Shown: positions 24,189 to 32,973, counted from the first letter of the stretch. The stretch is DNA of 34,519 nucleotides from an uncultured Bacteroidales bacterium (GCA_946406195.1 CAMJJT010000023.1:1-34519), one strand, 5' to 3'. Notes: generated from the sequence alone by a model not told the origin. Made by a program: numbers and translations.

Positions 24189-26144
24189 TCACCACAACAG
24201 CGTATAGAGCACAATCAGCACAACCAAAACCGCCACAGATCCGATATTAAACGCACGATCGGTATGGAAAAGCGAAAGATCTATATCCACAGCCTGCGGA
24301 TCCTGCACTTTGTCTTTTGCATTCGAGCGCAGATAAATACTCAGCACAAGCAGCATCGTCGCCAAGAAGAACACCGCCTCCACGCCGTACAGACGCAGAT
24401 CATCGTCCTGATAACCGATGATTCCGAATGCCGCAGCCAACAATGCACCGACGAAGAAGATACGCGCCCAAAGCAACTGTGTACGGACGGTGAACTCGTC
24501 CAACGGCTTCGCCGGAACAGCTTTCTTGGAGCACAGCGATATACTGATGAACAACGCAGCCAAACAAGCAAACACATACCCCATTCGGAGCAGGAAAGGC
24601 GTATCCGGCATCATAAACTTAAACAGGATCGAGAACACAAACGTACCGATAGCAGTCACCACAGCCGCCATTCCGCTGGCACGCTTCCATAGCAGACCCA
24701 GACCGAAGATCACCACTACACCCGGGAACACAAATCCCGAATACTCTTGAATCACTTGGAATGCCTGATCTGCCCCGCCCATGATCGGATAAACAGCCAC
24801 CAACGCCAACAGCAACGCACAGATAGATGTCATTCGACCTACTCTCACCAAACGCCGCTCCGACGCCTTCGGGTTAATCAACTGCTTGTAGATATCCATC
24901 GTGAAGATCGTGGACGTCGAGTTGAACATCGATGCCAACGAAGAGATCACAGCAGCTGCCAGCGCTGCAAAGGAAAGACCTTTCACCACTACCGGCGTGA
25001 AATTACGAATCAGGAACGGATAAGCATCGTCCGAACGCGTAATAGTGCCGTTCAGCAAGTCTCCCAACTGCTCCGCTACCGGTACACCGTTATACGAACC
25101 ATTCATTATATAGAACGCGCACACGCCCGGGATACACACGATGAACGGGATCAATATCTTCAGCGCCGCCGCAAAAAGCATACCTTTCTTCGCCTCGTTC
25201 AGGTTCTTCGCCGCCAGACCTTTCTGGATGATATACTGGTTGAAACCCCAATAACCGATGTTCGAGATCCACAGCGCACCGACGATCACCACAATACCCG
25301 GAATATCAAAATACGGGTCATTCACTATCTCCGCAATCTGCTCATTACGAGACACAATCAAATGGAAATGACGGTCTCCCTCTATCGTGCCTAAATGCGA
25401 ATAGATCTCCGCAAAAGCGCCAAACGCTCCGCCTTCTATATCCAACGCGTTACCGATGACGTTAAGCGCCGCAAAAGCCGTAATCAGACCACCACCAACA
25501 AGGAACGTCACCTGCATCACATCCGTCCATGCCACCGATGCCAAACCGCCGTAGATCGAATACGTACCGGCTACAAGGAACAGGATCAAGATGATCGTCA
25601 GCAGCGTATAATCCACGTGCATTCCTAATAGCACACCGTTCACCGCCGGCAAACCCAGAATCATTTTAATCGCCAGCGCACCCAACCATGCTACAGACGT
25701 CAGGTTGATAAACACATACAGGAACAACCAGAAGATTGAGAACGCCAGACCCACACCCCAGTTATAACGCTCCCGAAGGAACTGCGGGATAGTGAATATC
25801 TTCCGCTCAATCATTACCGGCAGCAGGAACTTAGCCACCAAGATCAGCGTCACCGCCGCCATCAACTCGTACGCCGCCATCGCGATACCCGAACGATAAG
25901 CCGAACCCGACATACCGATGAACTGCTCCGCGGAGATGTTCGCCGCAATCAAAGACGCACCGACAGCCCACCATGTCAAGGTGTTTCCTGCCAAGAAATA
26001 ATCCGTACTCGATTTCTCCTCGCCTTTCTTTCCGCGGGAGAGATAGATTCCCATTCCCACCAAAATGACGATGTACAAACCGAAAACCAAGTAGTCCGCC
26101 ATCGCGAAACCGTTGGTACTCAATGCTTCAACAATACTGTTCAT
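24189..26144 (-). CDS. Sodium/sugar symporter (SSF family, vSGLT-like), probably galactose uptake
   Basis: Inner-membrane Na+-coupled sugar transporter, 651 residues with about 14 hydrophobic segments. Family marks: the N-terminal YFLAGNTLTWWAVGASLIAANISAEQFIGMSG, which corresponds to the sugar-site region of vSGLT including the Glu-Gln pair, then WLFLYVFINLTSVAWLGALAIK, YGGLASVAWTDVMQ, ISNIGYWGFNQYIIQKGLAAKN and FAALAAAVISSLASMFNSTSTIFTMDIY. Its ATG overlaps the galM stop codon by 4 nt (ATGA), and it is third in a galK-galM-symporter operon, which supports galactose as substrate. A heptamer array follows the stop codon. Confidence 0.93.
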   Translation of the reverse strand: MNSIVEALSTNGFAMADYLVFGLYIVILVGMGIYLSRGKKGEEKSSTDYFLAGNTLTWWAVGASLIAANISAEQFIGMSGSAYRSGIAMAAYELMAAVTLILVAKFLLPVMIERKIFTIPQFLRERYNWGVGLAFSIFWLFLYVFINLTSVAWLGALAIKMILGLPAVNGVLLGMHVDYTLLTIILILFLVAGTYSIYGGLASVAWTDVMQVTFLVGGGLITAFAALNVIGNALDIEGGAFGAFAEIYSHLGTIEGDRHFHLIVSRNEQIAEIVNDPYFDIPGIVVIVGALWISNIGYWGFNQYIIQKGLAAKNLNEAKKGMLFAAALKILIPFIVCIPGVCAFYIMNGSYNGVPVAEQLGDLLNGTITRSDDAYPFLIRNFTPVVVKGLSFAALAAAVISSLASMFNSTSTIFTMDIYKQLINPKASERRLVRVGRMTSICALLLALVAVYPIMGGADQAFQVIQEYSGFVFPGVVVIFGLGLLWKRASGMAAVVTAIGTFVFSILFKFMMPDTPFLLRMGYVFACLAALFISISLCSKKAVPAKPLDEFTVRTQLLWARIFFVGALLAAAFGIIGYQDDDLRLYGVEAVFFLATMLLVLSIYLRSNAKDKVQDPQAVDIDLSLFHTDRAFNIGSVAVLVVLIVLYTLLW

Positions 26145-27064
26145 ATAAATCGATATTCAGTTAATTCGTCTAATTTTTCGCATGGATTCAACGCTATGCT
26201 CGGGAATTGCGGATGATTGATAGCGTCTGGCCAGTTCTGCGCCTCCAGACACACGGCGTGGTGTTTGTCATAAACAGCACCGCTCTTACCCGGATGACGC
26301 TCGATGAACTCACCCGTATAGACCTGCATCCCTTTCATCGTCGTCCAGCACTCCATCGTCCGTCCGTCCGCTTGCAGCGTCGCAGCGTGCCGTAACGCCT
26401 TCGGAGCGTCTGCAGCGCAGAGACACCAGTTATAATCCAATGCTTGCGCACCTATTTCACGTGCCTCCCGAAAATCCAAATCCGTTCCTTCCACCGCCTT
26501 CAACTCACCCGTCGGACAGAGGTTCTCCGCCAGCGGAGTGTACTCATCCGCATTCACTTGCAGCAGATGTCCGTCCACGCGACCACTTCCTTCGCCTGCT
26601 AAGTTGAAATAGGCATGATTAGTAAGCGCTACCATCGTCGGTTGGTCTGTTGTAGCCTCATAATGAATCCTTAGACAGTTATCGCGGGTCAACGTGTATG
26701 TCACCCATACATCCACCGTTCCTGCAAAACCTTCTTCACCATCCTTGGAGCGGTAATGAAGTGTGATCTCATAAGCGCTCTGCCCTGTTACTTCCCAAAT
26801 CTTCGCATTGAAACCCTCCACGCCGCCATGCAGGCATACCGAACCATCCGCACGCTGAAAACGGTTAGCCACGCGTCCGCAGATAGCATTGAAATAAGTC
26901 TCCTGCGTACGCCATTCCTCCGCGGTGTTAAATCCCAACACCACGTCTTTCACTTCCCCTTTCCGGTTGGGAACCAGCAGCTTGGTAATTTTGGCGCCGA
27001 GGTTACTCACCTCCATCTTCAACCCTCCGCTGCTCTTTATCGTATAAAATTGTATCTTCTTCAC
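26141..27064 (-). CDS. galM: Aldose 1-epimerase (mutarotase), with a shortened N-terminal region
   Basis: Interconverts alpha and beta galactose before phosphorylation by GalK. Catalytic regions seen: GRVANR, LHGGVEGF, NHAYFNLAG and the late Glu in CLEAQNWPDAINH. The protein is about 307 residues against a usual 340 or so. The gap between the Arg of ANR and the His of LHGG is about 11 residues, where family members such as the L. lactis enzyme have about 25, so a beta-hairpin seems to be missing. There is no ATG near the start: GTG at 27064 fits the family N-terminus (KKIQFYTI...), with a TTG at 27070 as alternative, and the heptamer array begins right there. Operon: galK upstream, symporter overlapping downstream. 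Confidence 0.88.
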   Translation of the reverse strand: MKKIQFYTIKSSGGLKMEVSNLGAKITKLLVPNRKGEVKDVVLGFNTAEEWRTQETYFNAICGRVANRFQRADGSVCLHGGVEGFNAKIWEVTGQSAYEITLHYRSKDGEEGFAGTVDVWVTYTLTRDNCLRIHYEATTDQPTMVALTNHAYFNLAGEGSGRVDGHLLQVNADEYTPLAENLCPTGELKAVEGTDLDFREAREIGAQALDYNWCLCAADAPKALRHAATLQADGRTMECWTTMKGMQVYTGEFIERHPGKSGAVYDKHHAVCLEAQNWPDAINHPQFPSIALNPCEKLDELTEYRFI

Positions 27065-27067
27065 TCT

Positions 27068-27095
27068 CAATTATCAATTATCAATTATCAATTAT
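27068..27095. repeat. Heptamer repeat (caattat, 4 exact copies)
   Basis: On the transcribed strand it runs from the galK stop codon (27095-27097) to the non-ATG start region of galM, filling the whole gap between the two genes. Confidence 0.95.
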
Positions 27096-28267
27096 CAACT
27101 CACCTTCCTACTCCCATCTCCAATAACCACATCGATAATCACCGGCTGATGACCATACTTAGCTTCAAACGCCTCGATAGCACGTTTAGTAAAGGCATCA
27201 TAGAGTTCATCTTTCACAAGATTGATCGTACATCCTCCGAAACCGCCGCCCATGATACGCGAACCGGTAACGCCGCACTCTTTGGCGATCTCATTCAGGT
27301 AATCCAACTCCTCGCAACTCACCTCATACTCCTTGCTCAATCCTTCGTGCGTGCGGTACATCTGCCGTCCTACTTCTTCATAATCGCCTTTCACCAGCGC
27401 ATCACATACCGCCAGCACACGATCTTTCTCGCCGAGCACAAACGTCGCGCGCTGGATATCCTCTGCGGAAATGTCCAATCTACAATCTCCAATCTCCAAT
27501 TCCTTCAAATCTTCCCATGTACAATCACGCAGCGTCTCTATCGTCCGCTCAGGATGCAGCGCCTGAATAGCAGCTACCACTTTCTCGCACGAACGACGAC
27601 GGTCGTTATACGGCGAACCTGCCAACTCATGCTTCACGCACGAATTGACAAGAACCAGACGATAGCCCTTCGGCTCAAACGGGAAATACTCGAACTCACG
27701 ACTCCGACAATCCAGACGCATCAACTTGTTCGCTTGTCCGAAGACAGAAGCAAACTGATCCATGATACCGCAGTTACAGCCGATATACTTATGCTCCGTT
27801 GCCTGACCTGCCAACACCATATCCCATTTAGTCAGCGTTCCGTGGAAAAGATCGTTCAGACCAAAAGCAAAACAACTCTCCAACGCCGCAGAAGAAGACA
27901 TACCTGCGCCCAGAGGCACATCGCCGGCAAAAACAGTATCAAAACCCTTTACTGCCACGCCTTTTTCTATCAACTCGCGGGCTATACCATATACGAATCG
28001 GAAACACGTCGCCTCCGGACCCTTCGGATCGTTTACCGGCCACTCCGCATAATCTTCCAAATCCAACGAATAAGCACGTACCAATTCCGTATCATTAGGA
28101 CGGATTACCGCCATGATACCTTGCTGTACAGCACCCGGAAAAACAAATCCACCGTTGTAATCCGTGTGCTCACCAATTAGATTAATACGTCCGGGAGAGG
28201 CATAAACTGCGCCGGCCTGCCCGCCAAAACGGGCTGCAAAAGCAGAAAGAAGTTGCTGTTTATTCAT
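27095..28267 (-). CDS. galK: Galactokinase
   Basis: GHMP-family kinase making galactose 1-phosphate, first step of the Leloir pathway. 390 residues, normal length. Signature GRINLIGEHTDYNGG at 26-40, ATP-binding VPLGAGMSSSAALE near 113-127, and GGGFGGCTINLV near 341. First gene of the galK-galM-symporter operon, with its own promoter; galT and galE are not in the window. Residues about 255-264 (LEIGDCRLDI) are encoded by four in-frame heptamers at 27476-27503, resembling the intergenic arrays, so repeat sequence seems to have been accepted in a surface loop. Confidence 0.96.
   Translation of the reverse strand: MNKQQLLSAFAARFGGQAGAVYASPGRINLIGEHTDYNGGFVFPGAVQQGIMAVIRPNDTELVRAYSLDLEDYAEWPVNDPKGPEATCFRFVYGIARELIEKGVAVKGFDTVFAGDVPLGAGMSSSAALESCFAFGLNDLFHGTLTKWDMVLAGQATEHKYIGCNCGIMDQFASVFGQANKLMRLDCRSREFEYFPFEPKGYRLVLVNSCVKHELAGSPYNDRRRSCEKVVAAIQALHPERTIETLRDCTWEDLKELEIGDCRLDISAEDIQRATFVLGEKDRVLAVCDALVKGDYEEVGRQMYRTHEGLSKEYEVSCEELDYLNEIAKECGVTGSRIMGGGFGGCTINLVKDELYDAFTKRAIEAFEAKYGHQPVIIDVVIGDGSRKVS
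27476..27503. repeat. Heptamer repeat inside galK (caatctc type, 4 units)
   Basis: caatcta, caatctc, caatctc, caattcc. One unit gained or lost would shift the galK frame in its second half. Confidence 0.85.
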
Positions 28268-28310
28268 GTCTATTTTGATTTAATCACGTTAAGCTTTTTC
28301 AAAACCGACT

Positions 28311-28342
28311 GCAAAGGTACTACAAATTTTGCAAATATGCAA
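28311..28342 (-). promoter_or_regulatory. Bacteroidota-type promoter for the galK operon
   Basis: Minus strand TTGCATATTTG (-33 TTG at 28340-28342), 20 nt, TACCTTTGC (28311-28319). The 35 bases 28308-28342 are identical to 32971-33005, the helicase promoter. Confidence 0.87.
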
Positions 28343-28369
28343 GATTTTTGGAAAAAATATCGCTTTTGC

Positions 28370-28401
28370 TTGCGTATATTCATTTTTTTGTGTACCTTTG
28401 C
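28370..28401 (+). promoter_or_regulatory. Bacteroidota-type promoter for yqeY
   Basis: TTGCGTATATT (-33 TTG at 28370-28372), 20 nt, TACCTTTGC (28393-28401). Divergent from the galK promoter; the two -33 elements are 27 bp apart. Confidence 0.87.
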
Positions 28402-28419
28402 ACCCCGATTATCTCCAAG

Positions 28420-28445
28420 GAGGCGTTGCCGGATCGTTACGCCTC
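28420..28445 (+). other. Leader hairpin before yqeY
   Basis: gaggcgt / acgcctc with a 12-nt loop in the roughly 105-nt yqeY leader. There is no T tract, so it is not a clear attenuator; its role is unknown. Confidence 0.35.
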
Positions 28446-28512
28446 GCCCCAAGGACGAATCACCATAATGGATAACTAACTATATATCTCAAAACATCAA
28501 ATAAGCAATAAT

Positions 28513-28959
28513 ATGAAAAACGAAGTAAATGCCTTGATCATGGAGGCGATGAAAAACCATGACACCGTGCGCACGGAATCCCTGCGCGCCATCAAGAGTG
28601 CATTCCTCAATTGGCAAACCAGCAAAGAAAACGCCGGTAAAGAACTGACCGAAGCAGATGAGATCCAGATCATCAAAAAGATGGTTAAACAGCGTCAGGA
28701 ATCAGTGGAACAATACCTCGCTGCAGGCCGCAAGGAGTTAGCCGACGCCGAGCAGGCACAGATAAACGTCCTCGAGACTTTCCTGCCCAAAGCCGCTTCG
28801 GAAGAAGACATCGTCCGCGCGTTCAACCAAGCCAAAGAAGCAAACGGCTGGGAAGCAGAGAAGAAGAACATGGGACTTTTCGTCAAAGCAATCAAAGCCG
28901 CCCTGCCTAATGCCGACGGAAAGATGGTCGCACAAGTTGTACAAAGCCAATTAGCGTAA
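28513..28959 (+). CDS. GatB/YqeY domain protein
   Basis: A 148-residue free-standing YqeY-type protein, related to the tail domain of the GatB amidotransferase subunit that helps recognise tRNA. Family marks: the N-terminal helix with MKNHDTVRTESLRAIKSAFLNW, then IQIIKKMVKQRQESVEQYLAAGR, LETFLPKAASEEDI and the end GKMVAQVVQSQLA. Usual length. Its cellular role is not established. It has its own promoter and converges on gltS with only 20 bp between the stop codons. Confidence 0.93.
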   Translation: MKNEVNALIMEAMKNHDTVRTESLRAIKSAFLNWQTSKENAGKELTEADEIQIIKKMVKQRQESVEQYLAAGRKELADAEQAQINVLETFLPKAASEEDIVRAFNQAKEANGWEAEKKNMGLFVKAIKAALPNADGKMVAQVVQSQLA

Positions 28960-28979
28960 TCCAACGCACAAAACGCCCT

Positions 28980-30251
28980 TCATCGCAACAGACTCAGGAA
29001 GAAAGAGATGATGCCGGCATTGATCAGGTCGGTGAACATCGACCCGATAATAGGAACGATGATGAACGGTTTCGCGGTGTACTGGTATTTATAACAGATA
29101 GCACTCATGTTCGCCATCGCATTGGGCGTAGCGCCTAATCCGAAACCGCATAAACCTGCACACAGGACAGCGGCATCATAGTTGCTTCCCAACATCCGGA
29201 AAGCAATGAAATAGACGAATAGCGCCATCATCACCACCTGCGCCGCCAAGATAATAATCAGCGGCAACGCCAAACTCTGCAACTCCCATAACTGCAAGGA
29301 GATCATCGCCATTTCTAGAAACATCGACAGACATATATTGCCTACGCTGATGATGCGTTCCATATCCAGCAGACCTTCGGCTTTCACCCATTTCCCGTCT
29401 TCCTTATAGCGGATAAAACTCATGACGTTACGCGCGATGGCGGCTAAGATCAACGCACCGAAATAGGGCGGAAAAGTGGCGCCTAATTTCGTAAACACCC
29501 AACTCAACAACGTTCCGGCGGCCATCGTCAGGATGATACAATAACTCGCCTTCGCATATTGTTGAAACTCCTGCTCATTCGTACTCACACGCTGGGTTCG
29601 ACCTTCCGGAGACGCCTCGTCACTCTCGATACCTGCCATAGCAGGGTCGATCTCTATGTCTTGTGACTGATTTTGCGAATGTCCTAATCGCTTGCGGATA
29701 ATAAAATCGGCTAAAGGGCCTCCTAACATCGAACCGGCTATCAACCCAAAAGTAGCCGCAGCCATTCCTATCGAATCGGCGCCCTCTAAACCCATCTCCT
29801 CTAATATACCGGCAAAACCTCCGGCTGTTCCGTGTCCGCCTGTCATTGAGACGCTTCCCGCCGTGATTCCTAACAACGGATCAACACCCATCAGTTTCGT
29901 GATTCCCAACGGCATCAGGTTCTGCAGCGTGATAATCAGCACTAACAACACTAACATCACCGCTAAAGGTTTGCCGCCCTGCTTAATCACTTTCAGGTCG
30001 CATTGGAAACCTACGCACGTGAAGAATGCCAGCATGAAGATCTTCATCAGCGTATCGTCAAAAGACACCTCCACGTTGAACCACCCGTACAAAGCTAACG
30101 AGATCAAAGAGAAGATCAGTCCGCCGCTTACCGGAGAAGGCACACAGAACTTCTGCAAGAATGCAACCTTGCGCGTTAATAACATACCTATCATAAGAGC
30201 AAATGCTCCCACTCCGGCTGTTTGCAGCATATCCAGTTCAATACTTGTCAT
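28980..30251 (-). CDS. gltS: Sodium/glutamate symporter GltS
   Basis: Inner-membrane Na+/glutamate symporter of the ESS family, 423 residues, about 11 hydrophobic segments. Family marks: PSPVSGGLIFSLI near the start; the re-entrant-loop region GSVSMTGGHGTAGGFAG; AAATFGLIAGSMLGGPLADF; and in the second half GFGLGATPNAMANMSAI followed by PIIGSMFTDLINAGIISF. The ATG at 30251 is preferred over a TTG at 30257; it lies about 20 nt after the expected transcription start. Central loop (ESDEASPEGRTQRVSTNEQE) is cytoplasmic-looking. Confidence 0.95.
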   Translation of the reverse strand: MTSIELDMLQTAGVGAFALMIGMLLTRKVAFLQKFCVPSPVSGGLIFSLISLALYGWFNVEVSFDDTLMKIFMLAFFTCVGFQCDLKVIKQGGKPLAVMLVLLVLIITLQNLMPLGITKLMGVDPLLGITAGSVSMTGGHGTAGGFAGILEEMGLEGADSIGMAAATFGLIAGSMLGGPLADFIIRKRLGHSQNQSQDIEIDPAMAGIESDEASPEGRTQRVSTNEQEFQQYAKASYCIILTMAAGTLLSWVFTKLGATFPPYFGALILAAIARNVMSFIRYKEDGKWVKAEGLLDMERIISVGNICLSMFLEMAMISLQLWELQSLALPLIIILAAQVVMMALFVYFIAFRMLGSNYDAAVLCAGLCGFGLGATPNAMANMSAICYKYQYTAKPFIIVPIIGSMFTDLINAGIISFFLSLLR

Positions 30252-30277
30252 AAGCAATGCTGTTTGTCATTTCTGCC

Positions 30278-30309
30278 GCAAATTTACTACAAAAATTGCA
30301 TATACGCAA
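30278..30309 (-). promoter_or_regulatory. Bacteroidota-type promoter for gltS
   Basis: Minus strand TTGCGTATATG (-33 TTG at 30307-30309), 20 nt, TAAATTTGC (30278-30286). Confidence 0.83.
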
Positions 30310-30337
30310 GTTTTTTAGCAAAAATTATCATTTATGC

Positions 30338-30369
30338 TTGCAAAAGTTAGAATTTTTTTGTACTTTTGC
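30338..30369 (+). promoter_or_regulatory. Bacteroidota-type promoter for the DUF1294 gene
   Basis: TTGCAAAAG (-33 TTG at 30338-30340), 20 nt, TACTTTTGC (30361-30369). Divergent from the gltS promoter. Confidence 0.8.
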
Positions 30370-30405
30370 ACTCGTTTTTGTCATCCCTCAATATAATTTT
30401 GAATT

Positions 30406-30696
30406 TTGAAATTACCCCTCCCATATTGCCTTCTGATCTATCTTGCAGCAATTAACCTTGTTGCTTTCTTCCTCTATGGTATTGATAAATGGAAAGCGCG
30501 TCATGACAAATGGCGTGTCACGGAAGCCCGTCTCATCTCCGTTGCCCTCCTTGGCGGCAGCCTCGGAGCCCTTCTCGGTATGAAACTCTGGCATCACAAA
30601 ACCCAGCATCTCAAATTCCGCTTCGGCCTTCCCATCATCCTCTTCCTCCACCTCGCCATCGCTGCGACCATAGTGTATTATTGCCTGCATGCATAA
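30406..30696 (+). CDS. DUF1294 small membrane protein
   Basis: 96 residues with three to four hydrophobic segments. DUF1294 marks: NLVAFFLYGIDKWKARHDKWRV, then the conserved-type LGGSLGALLGMKLWHHKTQH and a C-terminal helix. Function unknown. There is no ATG: an in-frame TGA sits at 30400-30402, so translation must begin at ATT 30403 or TTG 30406; I choose TTG. The start lies in a short aattttg-type repeat, another case of a non-ATG start beside repeat sequence. It converges on the helicase gene with 26 bp between the stops. Confidence 0.85.
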   Translation: MKLPLPYCLLIYLAAINLVAFFLYGIDKWKARHDKWRVTEARLISVALLGGSLGALLGMKLWHHKTQHLKFRFGLPIILFLHLAIAATIVYYCLHA

Positions 30697-30722
30697 TATT
30701 GCGCCTTGACATTCTAAACACA

Positions 30723-32957
30723 TTATTCAATCAAGCCCAATTTCTTCAAACGGGACCGGATAGCGCCCTGTGTGCGATTGAACTCTTTGGCTAACTGCAC
30801 AATAGGTGTGCCTTCCTGAAACAGTTCACGGAGACGCAAATCATCCTCCACCATCCATCGTGCGCCGGCTTGCGAAGTTTCGGGCACTTCCTGTGCACGC
30901 TTCTGCCGCATCATCTTTATAAAATCCAACAAGAACGGCGATGGTTTACCATCTTCCAACATGTCATGTATCATCGATTCCACCGCCATGTCGTCTATTG
31001 CGTCCTTCCCACTCTGCTCTTGACTCTTGACTTTTGGCTTTCTACTTTCTACTTTGAGCACGGAGGACTGCCGGTGGCCGTCCGAACCGAGCAAGGTCTT
31101 TTGACTCTTGCCGCTGAGCGGCAACAACTCCTCCATCGGTGCAACGAATGTATTGCGTGCCTGTAACAGCGATTCGGAAGAAGGCTCATCCGTCTTCATC
31201 AACGCTTGCATCAGATGGATTTTTTCATGCAGTACTAAGAACAAGTCGCTCAGCAGCGGTTCAAAATCCTTGGCGTCCGCTTTGTTCTTACAACGGCAAG
31301 GATGATCAGCTATCTTTTGCGCTACGGGTTGCATCAACGGCACAAAGTACCCGCAAGCAGCATGTAAACGCTCGCTTAACAAACTCTTATCGCCACTCAG
31401 CAACAGTTTGGTCAGTTGCGGCCGGAACTTATCGGCAATGCTCTGCCATTCGACAAAAACAGGTTGTAGTTCGTCGAGAAACGGCAAGGTCTCCTCGTTG
31501 AACGACACTTTGGAGACTACCATCTTGCGCATCTGATCAACCAGCGAAAGTGTCCGATGGAAATCAAAAAGGGCGCTAAACAGCTGTATCTCATATTCCT
31601 TGCGCGCCGTGGGAAGAGCCTGTTGAATCGTCTCTACGGGCGGCTGACTGTCCGTATAACGCAGCACGGAAGGATCGTTGTCTAACTCCACATAATCCAG
31701 CTTCGAAGACAGCACAATCCCTTCGAGCGTTCGGCAACGCGAAAGTGCCACATAAACCTGTCCTGCCGCAAAAGCGCGCGCTGCATCAATAATCACCTTG
31801 TCGAACGTCAGACCCTGACTCTTATGGATCGTCACAGCCCAAGCGAGCCGCAATGGATACTGAGTAAACGTACCCAAGATCTCCTCATCAATCTTGCCCG
31901 TTTTCTCATCCTCTTTATACCGGATATTCTCCCACACCATGCGCGTCACCTCGATCTCGCCGTCCTCGCAACGCACAACAATCTTCTCGCTGTCAATCTC
32001 CGTAATCACACCGATCTTGCCGTTATAAAACCTTCTCGGCTTTTGGTCGTCGTTGCGCACAAACATCACCCGCGCACCCTCTTTGAGCGTCAGTACTTCT
32101 TCCGTCGGATAGATATTTACCGGAAAATCTTTCTTGATCTCTGCCGTAAAAACATGCGGCTCATCCGGCAGTTTCCCTAACTCGCGTTCGTTTAAATCAT
32201 CCGCCAGACGGTTATGGGTCGTCAGGGTAATATGAAAATCCTCGTCCGTGTTCTGAAACCGCGGGTTATACCGCGCATTGAGCAACGCACGACCTTGCGC
32301 AGTTAACTGATTCTCACGCACTTCGTTCAGCAGTTGCACAAACGTCTGATCCTGTTGCCGGAACACATGATCCAGCTCCACATAAATTGGTTGCAATTCC
32401 TGCATCACCTTCGCCTGAAAGAAATACGGACCTTCGTAGTATTTCTTCATCGCTTCTTCATCATCGCCGCGCGTCACCACCGGAGACAACTGAAACAGGT
32501 CGCCGATCATTACCAACTGCACGCCGCCAAAAGGCTGATCTTTGCGGTATTTATATCGCCGCAACACCTGATCTATCGCATCCAACACATCCGCCCGAAC
32601 CATACTGATCTCGTCGATCACCAACATCTCCAAATGATAAATCAAGTTACGTTTACGCTGTGTAAGTCGCTGTTCTGCAAACAGTTGCTTGTACGACTGC
32701 GGTGTCGGGATAAGTGTCCGAACGGGCAACTGAAAGAACGAATGAATGGTCATCCCGCCGGCATTGATAGCCGCCACACCGGTCGGAGCCACAACCGCCA
32801 TATTCTTCGGCGTCTGCTCCCTTAGTTTCCTCAGAAAAGTCGTCTTTCCCGTTCCCGCCTTTCCCGTGATAAACAGCGGCCGGTTGGTATGCATAGCAAA
32901 CTCCTCCGCCAAATAGTAAGCCATCGACTCCTTCCGCGCATCTATATGTGGATTCAT
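30723..32957 (-). CDS. Pif1/RecD-like superfamily 1B DNA helicase with C-terminal HTH
   Basis: 5'-3' DNA helicase, about 744 residues. Seen: Walker A ITGKAGTGKTTFL, VVAPTGVAAINAGGMTIHSFF, Walker B LVIDEISMVRADVLD, IGDLFQLSPVV, and the UvrD-C2-type end of the helicase core with TIHKSQGLTFDKVIIDA and VYVALSRCRTLEGI. After that comes a helical, poorly conserved region (about residues 440-700), then a basic, HTH-like C-terminus (LRELFQEGTPIVQLAKEF..TQGAIRSRLKKLGL) as in Bacteroidota members. The ATG at 32957 is preferred; 32966 would leave almost no leader from the promoter, and a longer frame from 33005 runs through the promoter itself. Residues near 634-645 (KVESRKPKVKSQ) are encoded by five in-frame heptamers. 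Confidence 0.92.
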   Translation of the reverse strand: MNPHIDARKESMAYYLAEEFAMHTNRPLFITGKAGTGKTTFLRKLREQTPKNMAVVAPTGVAAINAGGMTIHSFFQLPVRTLIPTPQSYKQLFAEQRLTQRKRNLIYHLEMLVIDEISMVRADVLDAIDQVLRRYKYRKDQPFGGVQLVMIGDLFQLSPVVTRGDDEEAMKKYYEGPYFFQAKVMQELQPIYVELDHVFRQQDQTFVQLLNEVRENQLTAQGRALLNARYNPRFQNTDEDFHITLTTHNRLADDLNERELGKLPDEPHVFTAEIKKDFPVNIYPTEEVLTLKEGARVMFVRNDDQKPRRFYNGKIGVITEIDSEKIVVRCEDGEIEVTRMVWENIRYKEDEKTGKIDEEILGTFTQYPLRLAWAVTIHKSQGLTFDKVIIDAARAFAAGQVYVALSRCRTLEGIVLSSKLDYVELDNDPSVLRYTDSQPPVETIQQALPTARKEYEIQLFSALFDFHRTLSLVDQMRKMVVSKVSFNEETLPFLDELQPVFVEWQSIADKFRPQLTKLLLSGDKSLLSERLHAACGYFVPLMQPVAQKIADHPCRCKNKADAKDFEPLLSDLFLVLHEKIHLMQALMKTDEPSSESLLQARNTFVAPMEELLPLSGKSQKTLLGSDGHRQSSVLKVESRKPKVKSQEQSGKDAIDDMAVESMIHDMLEDGKPSPFLLDFIKMMRQKRAQEVPETSQAGARWMVEDDLRLRELFQEGTPIVQLAKEFNRTQGAIRSRLKKLGLIE
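31022..31056. repeat. Heptamer repeat inside the helicase gene (5 units)
   Basis: gactctt, gactttt, ggctttc, tactttc, tactttg. They encode a charged linker in the region before the C-terminal HTH. Frame-sensitive, as in galK. Confidence 0.8.
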
Positions 32958-32973
32958 GTCATTCATTCCAACT

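Noticed and set aside
28468..28479. Three-codon frame (ATG GAT AAC TAA) in the yqeY leader as a regulatory leader peptide
   Set aside because: Too short to support, with no paired attenuator structure beside it.
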